A stretch of 64,000 bases of DNA from Streptomyces atroolivaceus (GCF_000717025.1 NZ_JNXG01000002.1:434001-498000), one strand, 5' to 3'. Positions 7,638-17,453 are shown, counted from the first letter of the stretch. Notes: a model not told the origin generated them from the letters alone. Numbers and translations: made by a program.

Positions 7638-9692
7638 CTACCGCGGCCGCCACATCCAGGGCGCCGCGTCCGGACCCAGGCCGGCGACCGAAGGCCGGCC
7701 GTCCGGGCCCAGGCGGAGCGAGGCCCCGTCCAGGGCGGCCGGCCCGTCGGTCCGCACGTGGAGCCCGCCGCCCATGAGCAGCTGGACGAGGCCCTCGGCG
7801 GTGCGGCCCAGCAGCACGGGCCCGCGCGGTGACGGGGCGGCGTCCACCGGCCCGTACCCGTCGAACCGCGCTCCGGGCACGGCCGTCCCCGCCCGAGCCG
7901 TGATCAGCCCGCTCCCGGCCGCTGCCCGGTAGTAGAGGGACACGGACCCGTCGGGAGCCGGGAGGGCGGCCGGCGCGTGGGCCGGGACGGGCGCCGCCGT
8001 GAGCTGTGTGCGAGCCGTGAGCCCCGCGGACGGGGTGTCCTGGGCCCAGTGGTGCACGGCGTGGTGGCCGGCGCCGAAGACGTGGACGCGTCCGCCCTCG
8101 TCCACGGCGGTGTGCAGGCCGTCCTGCACCTCTCCGCCGCCCATGTCCCGCCACGCGCTCCACCGCCCCGCCCCGTCCCGCACCCGGGTGCTGACGCCCT
8201 TCTCGGCGTCGCGTACGAAGAGATGGATCTGCCCGTCCGGAGCGGCGACGGCCACCGGTACGCCCGTGCGACGTACTTCGTCACGTCCGGGAGAAGGAGA
8301 GCCCAGGCCGCGCCAGGGGCGGAAGCCCCGGCCCGGGGCGCTCTGCTCCAGCACCACGATCTCGCGCTCGTTGTCGGCGCCGTGCCCGCCGAGTGCGGCG
8401 AAGCGGAGCCCGAACAGCAGCAGGCGCCCGTCCCGTGTGGTGGCCGAGCCCAGTGCGGGGGCGAGCGGGCCGCCGCCGAGGTCGTGCGGAGGCCCCCAGG
8501 CACCGCTGCCCGGCCCGGTCTCCTGCCACCGCACCACCCGCAGCCCCAGCACGGCATAGGCCGCGAGCCGGCCGTCCGGCTCGGCGGTGAGGACCGTGCG
8601 CGTGCCCGGGTAGCGGTGGTGGGTGGAGCGGACCCAGCCCTTGCGGTTGGTGAGCGGGCGGTCGCCGCCGACGTTGTAGTCACCGCAGCCGGACGGATTG
8701 CCGCAGTCCCAGTCGGGCGAGCCCCCGTAGGGGACGAGGTGGGCGGCCTTCCTCGCCAGTACCCCCTGCGGCAGGTTCTTCGGCCAGTGCCGGTTGTAGT
8801 AACCGCGGTAGGCGACCGTGACGAAGCCCGGTATCCGGCCACCGTCCGCGGTCGCCCGGGCCACCCAGCGGATCATCGCGGCCCACGCGAAGCAGGCCGC
8901 GGCCGTGTGGTCGGCGTGGTCGGAGTAACCGGGCTGTTCGCTGTCCCTGCGGCGGACGGCCTCCGTGCTGTGCTGGATGTCCGGGTCGGGGTCCAGGGTG
9001 TGGACGACGGTGGGCCGGTAGCTCTCCATCAGGCCGGTGAGGACCCCGACCAGCCCGTCGTACGTGTACGAGCCGGCGCGCCGCAGCGGCGATCCGTCGG
9101 CCACGACCGTACGCAGCACGAGCCGGCGATCCTGCCAGAGACTGGGCAGCCCGAGCCGGTGCCGGCCGGTGTGCATGGCCGTGTTGAGGAAGATCAACTC
9201 CACTCTGCGGCCGTCGGCCGCCAGCACGTTCACCTCGGCCCTGTGGTCCGGGCCGAGCTCGGCGACGGAGACCTCCCAGGGGGTGAAGGGCCGCAGCCCG
9301 AGCAGGGCGGCGTACGCCTGTCGCAGCCCCTGGTGGCGTGCGGAGGAGTACGCGCCCTTGTCCGGCGCCGGGCGGGGGCGGCCGGGGATCTTGTTGACGC
9401 CGTCGGCCTCACCGGCCGTGAGGTAGACGCACACCAGCGGTGTCCCGGCGTCGAGGGCGAGCCGGGTGTCCGGGTTCATGAAGTACAGGTCGTCGTCCGG
9501 GTGGGCGAGTATCTGCATCAGCAGCGCCCGCCGCCCGGTGCTGATCGGCTGCCCGGGGGCGGGATCAGGGGCCGGATCCGTACGCCGGGGCGCCGGAACC
9601 GAGCAGGCGCCGAGCGCCGCGCCCGTGGCGGCCATGGTCACGACGGTGCGCCGGCGCACACCGTTTCCGGGCAGGGCAGGTCCATCCGTCAC
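7638..9692 (-). CDS. Tat-exported lipoprotein PIG-L family deacetylase with C-terminal repeat domain
   Basis: The 684-residue protein begins with a twin-arginine signal (VRRRTVVTM) and a lipobox LGAC with Cys at about 30, so it is probably a surface lipoprotein. A PIG-L/LmbE deacetylase domain follows. It has the metal motif AHPDD at 63-67 and a second histidine cluster (HADHTAA) further on. Members remove N-acetyl groups from sugars such as GlcNAc derivatives. The C-terminal half has repeated segments with W/G-rich strands, like a beta-propeller (PLL or sialidase-like), which may bind carbohydrate. GTG at 9692 is preferred because a GGAG lies 8 nt before it. GTG at 9701 is the alternative. 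The substrate is unknown. Confidence 0.8.
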   Translation of the reverse strand: MTDGPALPGNGVRRRTVVTMAATGAALGACSVPAPRRTDPAPDPAPGQPISTGRRALLMQILAHPDDDLYFMNPDTRLALDAGTPLVCVYLTAGEADGVNKIPGRPRPAPDKGAYSSARHQGLRQAYAALLGLRPFTPWEVSVAELGPDHRAEVNVLAADGRRVELIFLNTAMHTGRHRLGLPSLWQDRRLVLRTVVADGSPLRRAGSYTYDGLVGVLTGLMESYRPTVVHTLDPDPDIQHSTEAVRRRDSEQPGYSDHADHTAAACFAWAAMIRWVARATADGGRIPGFVTVAYRGYYNRHWPKNLPQGVLARKAAHLVPYGGSPDWDCGNPSGCGDYNVGGDRPLTNRKGWVRSTHHRYPGTRTVLTAEPDGRLAAYAVLGLRVVRWQETGPGSGAWGPPHDLGGGPLAPALGSATTRDGRLLLFGLRFAALGGHGADNEREIVVLEQSAPGRGFRPWRGLGSPSPGRDEVRRTGVPVAVAAPDGQIHLFVRDAEKGVSTRVRDGAGRWSAWRDMGGGEVQDGLHTAVDEGGRVHVFGAGHHAVHHWAQDTPSAGLTARTQLTAAPVPAHAPAALPAPDGSVSLYYRAAAGSGLITARAGTAVPGARFDGYGPVDAAPSPRGPVLLGRTAEGLVQLLMGGGLHVRTDGPAALDGASLRLGPDGRPSVAGLGPDAAPWMWRPR

Positions 9693-9847
9693 GTCACGCA
9701 CTCCGTCCGCGTCCCCCCGCAGCGGACGGGCGTGGGCCCAGAGCTGCGTGCTGTCGGTCAGCGCAGGTCAGGGCTTGGGCCTGCTCCTGCGGGGGGATAG
9801 ACGGGGATCCGGGCCCGTGCGTTGCCCGGACGGCCGGGCAACACGTG

Positions 9848-11332
9848 CTACCCGGTCACGGCGGCGACGACCGAGGCCAGGAGGGCCAGCGCGGGCTGGG
9901 CGACGTCGGCCGCGCCGGAGAGCAGCTCCCGCAGGCGTTCCGCCCGGAGCCGGAAGGCGCCGGTGTCGGATTCCCCGGACAGCGTGGCCAGGTCGTGCAC
10001 GGCCTGGGCTGCCTCGGCGCGGTCGGCCTCGGGCAGGTCGGTGCTCGACAGCGTCAGCTGGAGGAGCTGCCGCAGGTCATCGGCGTGCAGGGTGGTTCCG
10101 TGCTGGTTCTGGAAGTCCTGGATGACCGTGTTCACGGGACGGTTGACGAACGTGGTGTTCTGCCCGTGGAAGTTGTAGTTCTCCGTCATGGCGCTCCCCG
10201 TGGTGAGAATGACCTTGCAGTTGTTCAGGTGGTACCCGGTGCCGGGCGGGCGAGTCGGTGTCAGGGCGGCGCTGATGGCCTGTTGGGCCTCCGAGACCCT
10301 TCTGAACGCCTCCTCGTCGCGGTCCCGGGCGCTGCGGAGCAGCAGGTCGCGCAGTACGGCGGGGCCGTCGCCCTGAGCCCGGCCGGGCGGGAACTCGCCG
10401 TCCGGAGCGCCGAGTCCGGCGCCCGGCTGCTCGCCGAGGGCCTCGGTGATGCGGCCGAAGAGCGTGCGGAAGTAGCGGGGCGTGACGTCCTCCACGGGGA
10501 ACACGACCTTCTGCTTACCCCAGGGGAGGTCCTGTCTGCCGTTGAACAGGACGAGACAGGGCAGCAGTTCGGGGGCCACCTTGAGGAGGGAGGCCACTTC
10601 GTAGGCACCCTGAGGGTCGTACGGCTGCCAGCGTAGCCAGCGCACGGACGCCAGGCTCCGGTACAGCTCCGGATCGAGGTGTTCGCGCCAGTACCTCCTG
10701 GCCTCGGCCCACCGGGCCCGGCGTTCCAGGAGGAACACGCGGACGGACGGGCCCGACAGTGCGTCGAGGTCCTCGAAATGCGTGCGGACGTAGGTCGCCA
10801 GCTCGGTGTCGGCGGTGGTGTAGAGGAGGACGCCCCACAGCCTGCCCCCGGCGTCGGGCGCGGCCCCGTTCATGGCCAGCTGCATGCGTTCCAGCAGGGC
10901 GGCCGGATTGGGTGCGGGGGCCAGCTCGTAGCAGCCCTGGGGCATGCGCTCGATGCACAGGACGACCAGGTCGCCGTCGGCCAGGCCGGACGCCTCGATG
11001 GTGAGGTCCTGGTCGAGTGCCTCATCCGTGGCCGGGTCGACCAGCCAGGTGCGCAGTGCGTCCGCAGCCGGTCCGGCCACACCCCTCCGCCCTGCTTCGG
11101 CCAGGGACCGCGTCAGGCATTCGGCGACCGTCGACGCCGGGTGGACCGCGATCTCGAACGCTCGGCCCAGCGCGGCGTCGTGCAGCTCCCGCCACCGGGA
11201 CGGCCGGGCTTCGGCGTCCCGGGGCGGCGTACGGAACGCTTCCAGCTTCTGGAGGTGCCAGGCCGCTCTGCTGCCGTAGGGGCCGGAGAACGTGGCGTGA
11301 TCCCCGTCGAGTACGTCGATCAGCAGGCGCAC
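9848..11332 (-). CDS. Unrecognised 494-residue protein with a possible ubiquitin-like domain
   Basis: I do not recognise this family. The N-terminal part begins MRLLIDVLDG. Residues about 60-130 look like a beta-grasp/YukD-type ubiquitin-like fold: IAVHPASTVAECL, a hydrophobic strand RTWLVDP, then LTIEASGLADGDLVVL. A middle alpha/beta region includes ELLPCLVLFNGRQDLPWGKQ. After a linker comes MTENYNFHGQNTTFVNRPVN, a glycine/asparagine-type strand signature seen in some actinobacterial multi-domain conflict proteins, then a helical tail. No membrane segment is visible. GTG at 11332 is chosen because GGGGGAG lies 5 nt upstream. An extended frame begins at 11395. It is divergent from the membrane protein gene. 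Any role in defence or signalling is a guess. Confidence 0.7.
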   Translation of the reverse strand: MRLLIDVLDGDHATFSGPYGSRAAWHLQKLEAFRTPPRDAEARPSRWRELHDAALGRAFEIAVHPASTVAECLTRSLAEAGRRGVAGPAADALRTWLVDPATDEALDQDLTIEASGLADGDLVVLCIERMPQGCYELAPAPNPAALLERMQLAMNGAAPDAGGRLWGVLLYTTADTELATYVRTHFEDLDALSGPSVRVFLLERRARWAEARRYWREHLDPELYRSLASVRWLRWQPYDPQGAYEVASLLKVAPELLPCLVLFNGRQDLPWGKQKVVFPVEDVTPRYFRTLFGRITEALGEQPGAGLGAPDGEFPPGRAQGDGPAVLRDLLLRSARDRDEEAFRRVSEAQQAISAALTPTRPPGTGYHLNNCKVILTTGSAMTENYNFHGQNTTFVNRPVNTVIQDFQNQHGTTLHADDLRQLLQLTLSSTDLPEADRAEAAQAVHDLATLSGESDTGAFRLRAERLRELLSGAADVAQPALALLASVVAAVTG

Positions 11333-11590
11333 GGCGTCTCCCCCGGTGGACGTGTGGTCCCTGTGAGTCTCCGTCGCGTCCGTGGCCGGGCGCAACAGGC
11401 CGCGCCGGGCCGCCGGGTGAGGGTCCGTGCGACAAGTCCGTTGTCGGAGTGCCCGGTTGGTGCGCTGCGGGCAGCCTCAGGCACAGATCCATCACGTGAT
11501 CATTACGGTTCGCATCGCACTCTTGTCCGAATGCGGGCCGACGGCGTGAGGTAGTGACGCCAGAGCTGTGTGGGGGAGTGGAACAGAACA

Positions 11591-12748
11591 GTGAGCAGTG
11601 ACATGCCACCGGGGGAACCGGTCAACCGTCCGGACGGAGAGGGCTCCGTCTCCGACGAACAGTGGGCGGAACTCGTCCGGCAGGCCGAGAGCGGGGGGAC
11701 CGACGCGCCGAAGGAGCCCTCGGCGCGCGCCCGCATGGTCACGGCGCGGCTGCGCGCGCTGGACGAGGAGGCGGCGGCCGGGCGGCGCCGGGGCCGGAAG
11801 AACAAGCCGGCCGAACCCTGGCGGCCCGAGGGGTGGCGCACCGGCCCCACCTGGGAGGAAACGCACGGGCGTGCACGGAAGCGGCGGCGTCTCGCCGCGG
11901 TCCTGGGGTTCGCCGTGGTCGTGGCGATCCTGGTGATCACCATGCGGCCGAGTCTGCTGACCGACCACCTGCCGGGAGGGGGCGACTCCGCGGACACCGG
12001 GCCCGCCGCCGGGCCCGTCGGCGTGGCGGACGCGGACCGGCCGACGCCGGAGGAGCCCTTCCGTGGTTCGCCCGCGCTCCACTGGGCGGACGGGGCGGCG
12101 GGGATCGAGCTCCCGGAGGCCGAGGCGACCGGAGGGATGAGCAAGGCCGAGGTCGAACACGCCCTGCGGGCGACCCGGCAGTTGCTCATCTCCGCCAACC
12201 TCGATCCGGCCACCCTGCGGGGGGAGAGCCCCGACGAGGCGCTGGAGCTGCTCGATCCGCTGCAGAAGGGGGAGCGGGAGCGGCTCGAGCGGTCACTGGC
12301 GGAGCCGAGCGAGGAGCAGGACCCGCTGATGCTGTTCAGCCGGTTCGACGCGGAGGAGGCACAGCTCGCCGGGGACGTCGTCAAGACGCGTGGGCGGATG
12401 ACGTTCGAAGCGGGCGCTGCCGGCTCCGTGGAGGTGCACACCGACTACACCTTCGTCTACCCGCTGGTGAGGCCGGGTGGGGACGAGGTGGCGCGCACGA
12501 TCGTGCGGCGGAGACTGACGACCGCGCTGCACGACCCGGAGCGGTTCGCGGCGACGCGCGGCAAGCTCTCCGTCGTCAGCTCCCAGCAGAACGTCGGCAA
12601 CACCGACTGCGAGACCTACGACGGCTTCCTGCACCCGGCCTTCCCGAGCGACAGCGCGGAACCCGTCCCCGCCGGGCCCGACGTGGATCCCTACGACCGC
12701 GGCGAGTGGCAGCCCGAAGGGCCCTGCGGCAAGCTCACCCGTACGTGA
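11591..12748 (+). CDS. Single-pass membrane protein of unknown function
   Basis: The 385-residue protein has a charged, Arg/Glu-rich cytoplasmic N-terminus of about 95 residues, a basic stop (RKRRR), one membrane helix at about 100-120 (AAVLGFAVVVAILVITM), and an outside C-terminal domain of about 265 residues. That domain contains a region like VEVHTDYTFVYPLVRPG and two late cysteines (NTDCETY and EGPCGKL) that could form a disulfide. Similar proteins occur across Streptomyces near the ribosomal region, but I know no function. GTG at 11591 follows GGGGGAG. An in-frame GTG at 11570 has no ribosome site. Confidence 0.75.
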   Translation: MSSDMPPGEPVNRPDGEGSVSDEQWAELVRQAESGGTDAPKEPSARARMVTARLRALDEEAAAGRRRGRKNKPAEPWRPEGWRTGPTWEETHGRARKRRRLAAVLGFAVVVAILVITMRPSLLTDHLPGGGDSADTGPAAGPVGVADADRPTPEEPFRGSPALHWADGAAGIELPEAEATGGMSKAEVEHALRATRQLLISANLDPATLRGESPDEALELLDPLQKGERERLERSLAEPSEEQDPLMLFSRFDAEEAQLAGDVVKTRGRMTFEAGAAGSVEVHTDYTFVYPLVRPGGDEVARTIVRRRLTTALHDPERFAATRGKLSVVSSQQNVGNTDCETYDGFLHPAFPSDSAEPVPAGPDVDPYDRGEWQPEGPCGKLTRT

Positions 12749-12945
12749 GGTGAGCACGGCAAGCCCCGGGAGCCCGCGGTCTCCTCGGCCGAGGACGGAC
12801 GCGGTGGCGGCGCGCTGACCCGTCACCCGGCAGCGTCCGGACCGATGAGTTCCCGCGCCCCACGGCGTCAGACAGCGGGGGGACGGCCGTCCCCCCGCCG
12901 AAGAACCCGGACCGGCCGTCGAGGCCGAAGAGAGAGCGGTGCGCG

Positions 12946-13557
12946 ATGAAGCTGGTTGTGCAGGAGTTCCTGACGCTGGACGGTGTCTCCCAGGGCCCGG
13001 GGTCCGCGGACGAGGACACCAGTGGCGGGTTCGAGCGGGGCGGCTGGTTCGTGCCGTTCCTGGACGAGGAGTTCGACCGCCTGGCAGGCACCTGGCTCGG
13101 AGAGGCGGACGCGTTCCTGTTCGGCCGCCGTACGTACCAGAACTTCGCTCGGGACTGGCCGAAGATGACCGGCCATCCCTTCGCCGGCATCCTGAACGGC
13201 CTGCCGAAGTACGTGGCCTCCCACAGCCTGACCGAGGCCGGATGGGACCCCACCACGATCCTGTCCGGCGACGTTCCCGCCCAGGTCGCCGAAGTGAAGC
13301 GGCGGCCAGGCCGGGAGCTGCAGATCCACGGCAGCGCCCGGCTGGCGCAGTCCCTGCTGGCCGCGGGGCTCGTCGACACACTGCGGCTCGTGATCGCCCC
13401 GGTCGTGGTGGGCCAGGGCCGGCGCCTGTTCCCGGACGGTGGCGCACCGGCCGGCCTCCGGCTCGTCAGCCACCAGGTGACACCGGGCGGCCTGTCGGTG
13501 CACACCTTCGAGGCGGCGGGGCTTCCGGAGTTCGGGACCTACGGGGCCGAGGGGTAG
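12946..13557 (+). CDS. Dihydrofolate reductase-like (RibD C-terminal domain) protein
   Basis: The 203-residue soluble protein has the RibD_C/YwjB-type fold: an N-terminal strand KLVVQEFLTLDGV, GRRTYQNFA, a P-loop-like NADPH strand ELQIHGSARLAQSLLAAGLVD, and LRLVIAPVVVGQGRRLFPDG. Such proteins are NAD(P)H-dependent reductases with unknown substrates, not true DHFR. It overlaps the convergent acetyltransferase gene by 19 bp at the 3' ends. Confidence 0.85.
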   Translation: MKLVVQEFLTLDGVSQGPGSADEDTSGGFERGGWFVPFLDEEFDRLAGTWLGEADAFLFGRRTYQNFARDWPKMTGHPFAGILNGLPKYVASHSLTEAGWDPTTILSGDVPAQVAEVKRRPGRELQIHGSARLAQSLLAAGLVDTLRLVIAPVVVGQGRRLFPDGGAPAGLRLVSHQVTPGGLSVHTFEAAGLPEFGTYGAEG

Positions 13558-14078
13558 CCCGGCTGCGCCCCCTGACCGGAACCTCCCGCCCGGGGGTGCC
13601 ACCGGCGTCGGACGGAAGCTCCGGTGCCGGGCCGGCGGACCATGAAGACGTCCACCGGGTCCTCCCGCTCCACGGTGAAGCCGTGCCGCTCGTACAGGCC
13701 ACGGGCGGCGCTGCCCTGCAGGACGTCCAGGCGGACCGGCACGCCCTCGGCGTCCGTACGCGCGAGGAGACCGGCCAGGACAGCGGTGCCGATGCCTCTG
13801 CCCCGGAGCTGCGGGGCGAGGTAGAAGTGCTCCAGCCACCAGCCGTCCTCGAAGGGCCGCAGGGCGACACAGCCCGCGAGAACCCCGTCGGCCTGCACCA
13901 CGGAGGTGTGCTCGGGGGTGTAGGAGTCACGCAGGCGCTGCCGCACCCTGTGCTCGTCGTACCGGCCGAGCCGTTCCAGGTCGGGGCGCATGGCGACGGC
14001 CCGGAGCTCGGCCATGGCTTCCACGTCTTCGGAGGTGGCCGGGCGCAGGCCCCAGCCCTGTACGGCGCTCGTGGACAT
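13539..14078 (-). CDS. GNAT-family N-acetyltransferase
   Basis: The 179-residue protein carries a GNAT domain: LRPATSEDVEAMAEL at the start, the strand WWLEHFYLAPQLRGRGIGTAVL with the acetyl-CoA motif QLRGRGIG at about residues 92-99, then ARGLYERHGF, the usual end of the fold. The substrate is unknown. It is transcribed away from the S10 leader, and its 3' end overlaps the reductase gene. Confidence 0.88.
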   Translation of the reverse strand: MSTSAVQGWGLRPATSEDVEAMAELRAVAMRPDLERLGRYDEHRVRQRLRDSYTPEHTSVVQADGVLAGCVALRPFEDGWWLEHFYLAPQLRGRGIGTAVLAGLLARTDAEGVPVRLDVLQGSAARGLYERHGFTVEREDPVDVFMVRRPGTGASVRRRWHPRAGGSGQGAQPGYPSAP

Positions 14079-14616
14079 GGCGGGATTCTGTCAGGCCCGG
14101 CGAACCGTGATCACGGCCTCGCCCTGGCATATGCCTGAGGGGCCGCCTTCACTCGATCCACGGATACCGTCGAACCGGCACGCGACTGCGGCGCGAGCGA
14201 GGCCGCGAGCCCCCTGAAGGGCGCCTGCGTTTGGGAGGTCCCCCGCAGGGGGTAAGATCCCGGGCCGATTGGCCAGGCCTGCGACCCGTGTGGCACACTA
14301 GCCAGGTTGCTCGGTTGAGTGTCAATGCTGCGCGCCTCCCGCCGGGAGGACCGGAAGCGAGTCCCACAGTACTCGTCGACCCCATGCGGGTCGGACGTAC
14401 GGGAATCTTTCGGGAAGTTCAGCAGGGCGCTGACCAGGCACCCGGTGGGGTTTCGCCCCCGGCAGCGCGGTTTCGGCCCGCACCCCCTTGGTTGGGAAAT
14501 CCTTCGGGAGATCTTCGTAGAGGGGATGCGACACGCCCGACCGCGTGGGTCGGAGGCGGAGTTAGGAGAACTCCCGGGTTCCAGAGCGTTATTGAGAGAC
14601 AGGACTACTAGTAGCC
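14079..14616 (+). promoter_or_regulatory. Promoter and long structured leader of the S10 operon
   Basis: There is no gene in this 538-bp region. TTGGCC (14269-14274) and CACACT (14294-14299), 19 bp apart, are a weak promoter candidate. Downstream are several stems: CCTCCC/GGGAGG (14335-14349), CGACCC/GGGTCG (14377-14393) and CCGACC/GGTCGG (14537-14553). A long structured leader is typical of ribosomal operons, where it can mediate autogenous or growth-rate control. The E. coli L4-binding hairpin cannot be recognised by eye. Confidence 0.55.
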
Positions 14617-14925
14617 ATGGCGGGACAGAAGATCCGCATCCGGCTCAAGGCCTACGACCACGAGGTCATCGACTCCTCGGCGAAGAAGATCGTCGAGACG
14701 GTGACCCGCACTGGTGCGTCGGTCGCAGGCCCGGTGCCGCTGCCCACTGAGAAGAACGTGTACTGCGTCATCAAGTCGCCGCACAAGTACAAGGACTCTC
14801 GCGAGCACTTCGAGATGCGCACGCACAAGCGCCTCATCGACATTCTCGACCCCACGCCGAAGACGGTTGACTCGCTGATGCGCCTCGACCTGCCGGCTGG
14901 CGTCGACATCGAGATCAAGCTCTGA
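14617..14925 (+). CDS. rpsJ: 30S ribosomal protein S10
   Basis: The 102-residue protein starts [18 protein letters not shown] and ends with [14 protein letters not shown], the typical S10 sequence and length. It helps build the 30S head and is NusE in transcription antitermination. It is the first gene of the S10 operon, preceded by a long structured leader. The ribosome site is weak (GGAC about 12 nt upstream). Confidence 0.98.
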   Translation: MAGQKIRIRLKAYDHEVIDSSAKKIVETVTRTGASVAGPVPLPTEKNVYCVIKSPHKYKDSREHFEMRTHKRLIDILDPTPKTVDSLMRLDLPAGVDIEIKL

Positions 14926-14939
14926 GGGGACGGGCCGAG

Positions 14940-15584
14940 ATGAGCAAGAACATCAAGGGCGTCCTGGGCGAGAAGCTCGGCATGACCCAGGTCTGGGACG
15001 AGAACAACCGGGTTGTCCCGGTGACCGTCGTCAAGGCCGGTCCGTGCGTCGTGACGCAGGTCCGTACGAACGACAGCGACGGCTACGAGTCGGTCCAGAT
15101 CGCCTTCGGCGAGATCGACCCGCGCAAGGTGAACAAGCCCCTCAAGGGCCACTTCGCCAAGGCCGACGTGACCCCGCGCCGCCACCTGGTGGAGCTCCGC
15201 ACCCCTGACGCCAGCGAGTACACGCTGGGCCAGGAGGTCACTGCCGAGGTGTTCGAGTCCGGCGTCAAGGTCGACGTCACGGGCAAGAGCAAGGGCAAGG
15301 GCTTCGCCGGTGTCATGAAGCGTCACAACTTCAAGGGCCTCGGCGCCGGCCACGGCGTCCAGCGCAAGCACCGTTCCCCCGGTTCGATCGGTGGCTGCGC
15401 CACCCCTGGGCGTGTCTTCAAGGGCATGCGCATGGCCGGTCGGATGGGTAACGAGCGCGTCACCACCCAGAACCTGACCATCCACGCGGTTGACGCGGAG
15501 AAGGGTCTGCTCCTCATCAAGGGCGCGGTCCCCGGTCCGAACGGCGGCCTCGTCCTGGTCCGTACCGCGGCCAAGGGGGCTTGA
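14940..15584 (+). CDS. rplC: 50S ribosomal protein L3
   Basis: The 214-residue L3 starts [20 protein letters not shown]. It contains the central long loop region [28 protein letters not shown] that reaches toward the peptidyl transferase centre. L3 nucleates 50S assembly. It lies 14 nt after rpsJ with GAGGGGAC upstream. Confidence 0.98.
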   Translation: MSKNIKGVLGEKLGMTQVWDENNRVVPVTVVKAGPCVVTQVRTNDSDGYESVQIAFGEIDPRKVNKPLKGHFAKADVTPRRHLVELRTPDASEYTLGQEVTAEVFESGVKVDVTGKSKGKGFAGVMKRHNFKGLGAGHGVQRKHRSPGSIGGCATPGRVFKGMRMAGRMGNERVTTQNLTIHAVDAEKGLLLIKGAVPGPNGGLVLVRTAAKGA

Positions 15585-15588
15585 GGTA

Positions 15589-16239
15589 ATGAGCACCATT
15601 GACATCCTTTCGCCGGCAGGCGACAAGGCCGGTACCGTCGAGCTCCCCGCGGAGATCTTCGACGCGAAGACCAGCGTTCCGCTGATCCACCAGGTCGTCG
15701 TCGCACAGCTGGCAGCTGCCCGTCAGGGCACGCACAAGACCAAGACCCGCGGCGAGGTCCGTGGTGGTGGGCGCAAGCCGTACCGCCAGAAGGGCACCGG
15801 CCGCGCGCGCCAGGGTTCGACCCGTGCGCCGCAGTTCGCCGGCGGTGGCGTCGTCCACGGCCCGCAGCCGCGTGACTACTCGCAGCGCACCCCGAAGAAG
15901 ATGAAGGCCGCCGCCCTGCGCGGTGCCCTCTCGGACCGGGCGCGTCACTCCCGCATCCACGTCGTCACCGGCGTGGTCGAGGGTGGGATCTCCACCAAGG
16001 CCGCCAAGACGCTGCTCGGCAAGATCTCGGAGCGCAGCAACCTGCTCCTGGTCGTCGACCGTGCCGACGAGGCCGCGTGGCTGTCCGCTCGCAACCTGCC
16101 CCAGGTGCACATCCTGGAGCCGGGCCAGCTGAACACGTACGACGTGATCGTCTCTGACGACGTGGTCTTCACCCAGGCCGCTTTCGAGTCCTTCGTGTCT
16201 GGCCCCCAGACCGCTGAGACCGAAGGGAGCGCCGCCTGA
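15589..16239 (+). CDS. rplD: 50S ribosomal protein L4
   Basis: The 216-residue L4 starts [20 protein letters not shown]. The loop region with [24 protein letters not shown] is the conserved extended loop lining the exit tunnel. In enterobacteria L4 is the autogenous repressor of this operon; whether that holds here is unknown. An upstream extension of the frame runs into rplC and is rejected. The stop codon overlaps the rplW start (ATGA-type). Confidence 0.98.
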   Translation: MSTIDILSPAGDKAGTVELPAEIFDAKTSVPLIHQVVVAQLAAARQGTHKTKTRGEVRGGGRKPYRQKGTGRARQGSTRAPQFAGGGVVHGPQPRDYSQRTPKKMKAAALRGALSDRARHSRIHVVTGVVEGGISTKAAKTLLGKISERSNLLLVVDRADEAAWLSARNLPQVHILEPGQLNTYDVIVSDDVVFTQAAFESFVSGPQTAETEGSAA

Positions 16240-16577
16240 TGAGTGAGGCGACCGTCACCAGCTCGACCATCACGAGCAAGACCTACTCGGACCCGCGCGA
16301 CGTTCTCGTCAAGCCGGTCGTGTCCGAGAAGAGCTACGCGCTGCTCGACGAGAACAAGTACACGTTCATCGTCGCGCCCGGCTCCAACAAGACCCAGATC
16401 AAGCAGGCCGTGGAAGCGGTCTTCTCGGTCAAGGTCACCGGGGTCAACACGATCAACCGGCAGGGTAAGCGCAAGCGCACCAAGACCGGTTTCGGCAAGC
16501 GCGCCGACACGAAGCGCGCCATCGTGACCCTCGCCGAGGGCGACCGTATCGACATCTTCGGCGGCCCGACCTCCTGA
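16239..16577 (+). CDS. rplW: 50S ribosomal protein L23
   Basis: The 112-residue L23 has [27 protein letters not shown] near the start and [32 protein letters not shown] near the end. It sits at the tunnel exit and docks trigger factor and SRP. It overlaps rplD by one base, so the two are translationally coupled. Confidence 0.98.
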   Translation: MSEATVTSSTITSKTYSDPRDVLVKPVVSEKSYALLDENKYTFIVAPGSNKTQIKQAVEAVFSVKVTGVNTINRQGKRKRTKTGFGKRADTKRAIVTLAEGDRIDIFGGPTS

Positions 16578-16616
16578 CGGAGGTCGAGTCGTCCGGAATC
16601 GGACGAGGACTGAGAA

Positions 16617-17453
16617 ATGGGTATCCGCAAGTACAAGCCGACGACCCCGGGCCGTCGTGGCTCCAGCGTCGCCGACTTTGTCGAGATCACGCGGTCCACG
16701 CCGGAGAAGTCGCTGGTCCGCCCCCTGCACAGCAAGGGCGGCCGTAACAACGCCGGTCGTGTGACCGTTCGCCACCAGGGCGGTGGCCACAAGCGCGCCT
16801 ACCGAGTGATCGACTTCCGTCGTCACGACAAGGACGGCGTGCCGGCCAAGGTCGCGCACATCGAGTACGACCCGAACCGCACCGCGCGCATCGCGCTGCT
16901 GCACTACGCGGACGGCGAGAAGCGCTACATCATCGCCCCCCGTGGCCTGTCGCAGGGTGACCGCGTCGAGAACGGTCCGACCGCAGACATCAAGCCCGGC
17001 AACAACCTGGCGCTGCGCAACATCCCGGTCGGTACGACCCTCCACGCCATCGAGCTCCGGCCCGGCGGCGGCGCGAAGTTCGCCCGTTCCGCGGGTGCCT
17101 CCGTGCAGCTGCTCGCGAAGGAGGGCACGATGGCCCACCTTCGTATGCCTTCCGGAGAGATCCGGCTGGTCGACGCCCGCTGCCGCGCCACCATCGGTGA
17201 GGTCGGCAACGCCGAGCAGTCGAACATCAACTGGGGCAAGGCCGGCCGCATGCGCTGGAAGGGCGTTCGCCCGACCGTCCGCGGTGTCGCGATGAACCCG
17301 GTTGACCACCCGCACGGTGGTGGTGAAGGCAAGACCTCCGGTGGACGTCACCCGGTCTCGCCGTGGGGTCAGAAGGAGGGTCGTACTCGCTCGCCGAAGA
17401 AGGCATCGAGCAAGTACATCGTCCGCCGCCGCAAGACGAACAAGAAGCGCTAG
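16617..17453 (+). CDS. rplB: 50S ribosomal protein L2
   Basis: The 278-residue L2 starts [17 protein letters not shown]. The conserved C-terminal stretch with [18 protein letters not shown] carries the histidine near the peptidyl transferase centre. L2 is needed for subunit association and tRNA binding. A 39-nt gap after rplW includes a ribosome site (GAGGAC). Confidence 0.98.
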   Translation: MGIRKYKPTTPGRRGSSVADFVEITRSTPEKSLVRPLHSKGGRNNAGRVTVRHQGGGHKRAYRVIDFRRHDKDGVPAKVAHIEYDPNRTARIALLHYADGEKRYIIAPRGLSQGDRVENGPTADIKPGNNLALRNIPVGTTLHAIELRPGGGAKFARSAGASVQLLAKEGTMAHLRMPSGEIRLVDARCRATIGEVGNAEQSNINWGKAGRMRWKGVRPTVRGVAMNPVDHPHGGGEGKTSGGRHPVSPWGQKEGRTRSPKKASSKYIVRRRKTNKKR

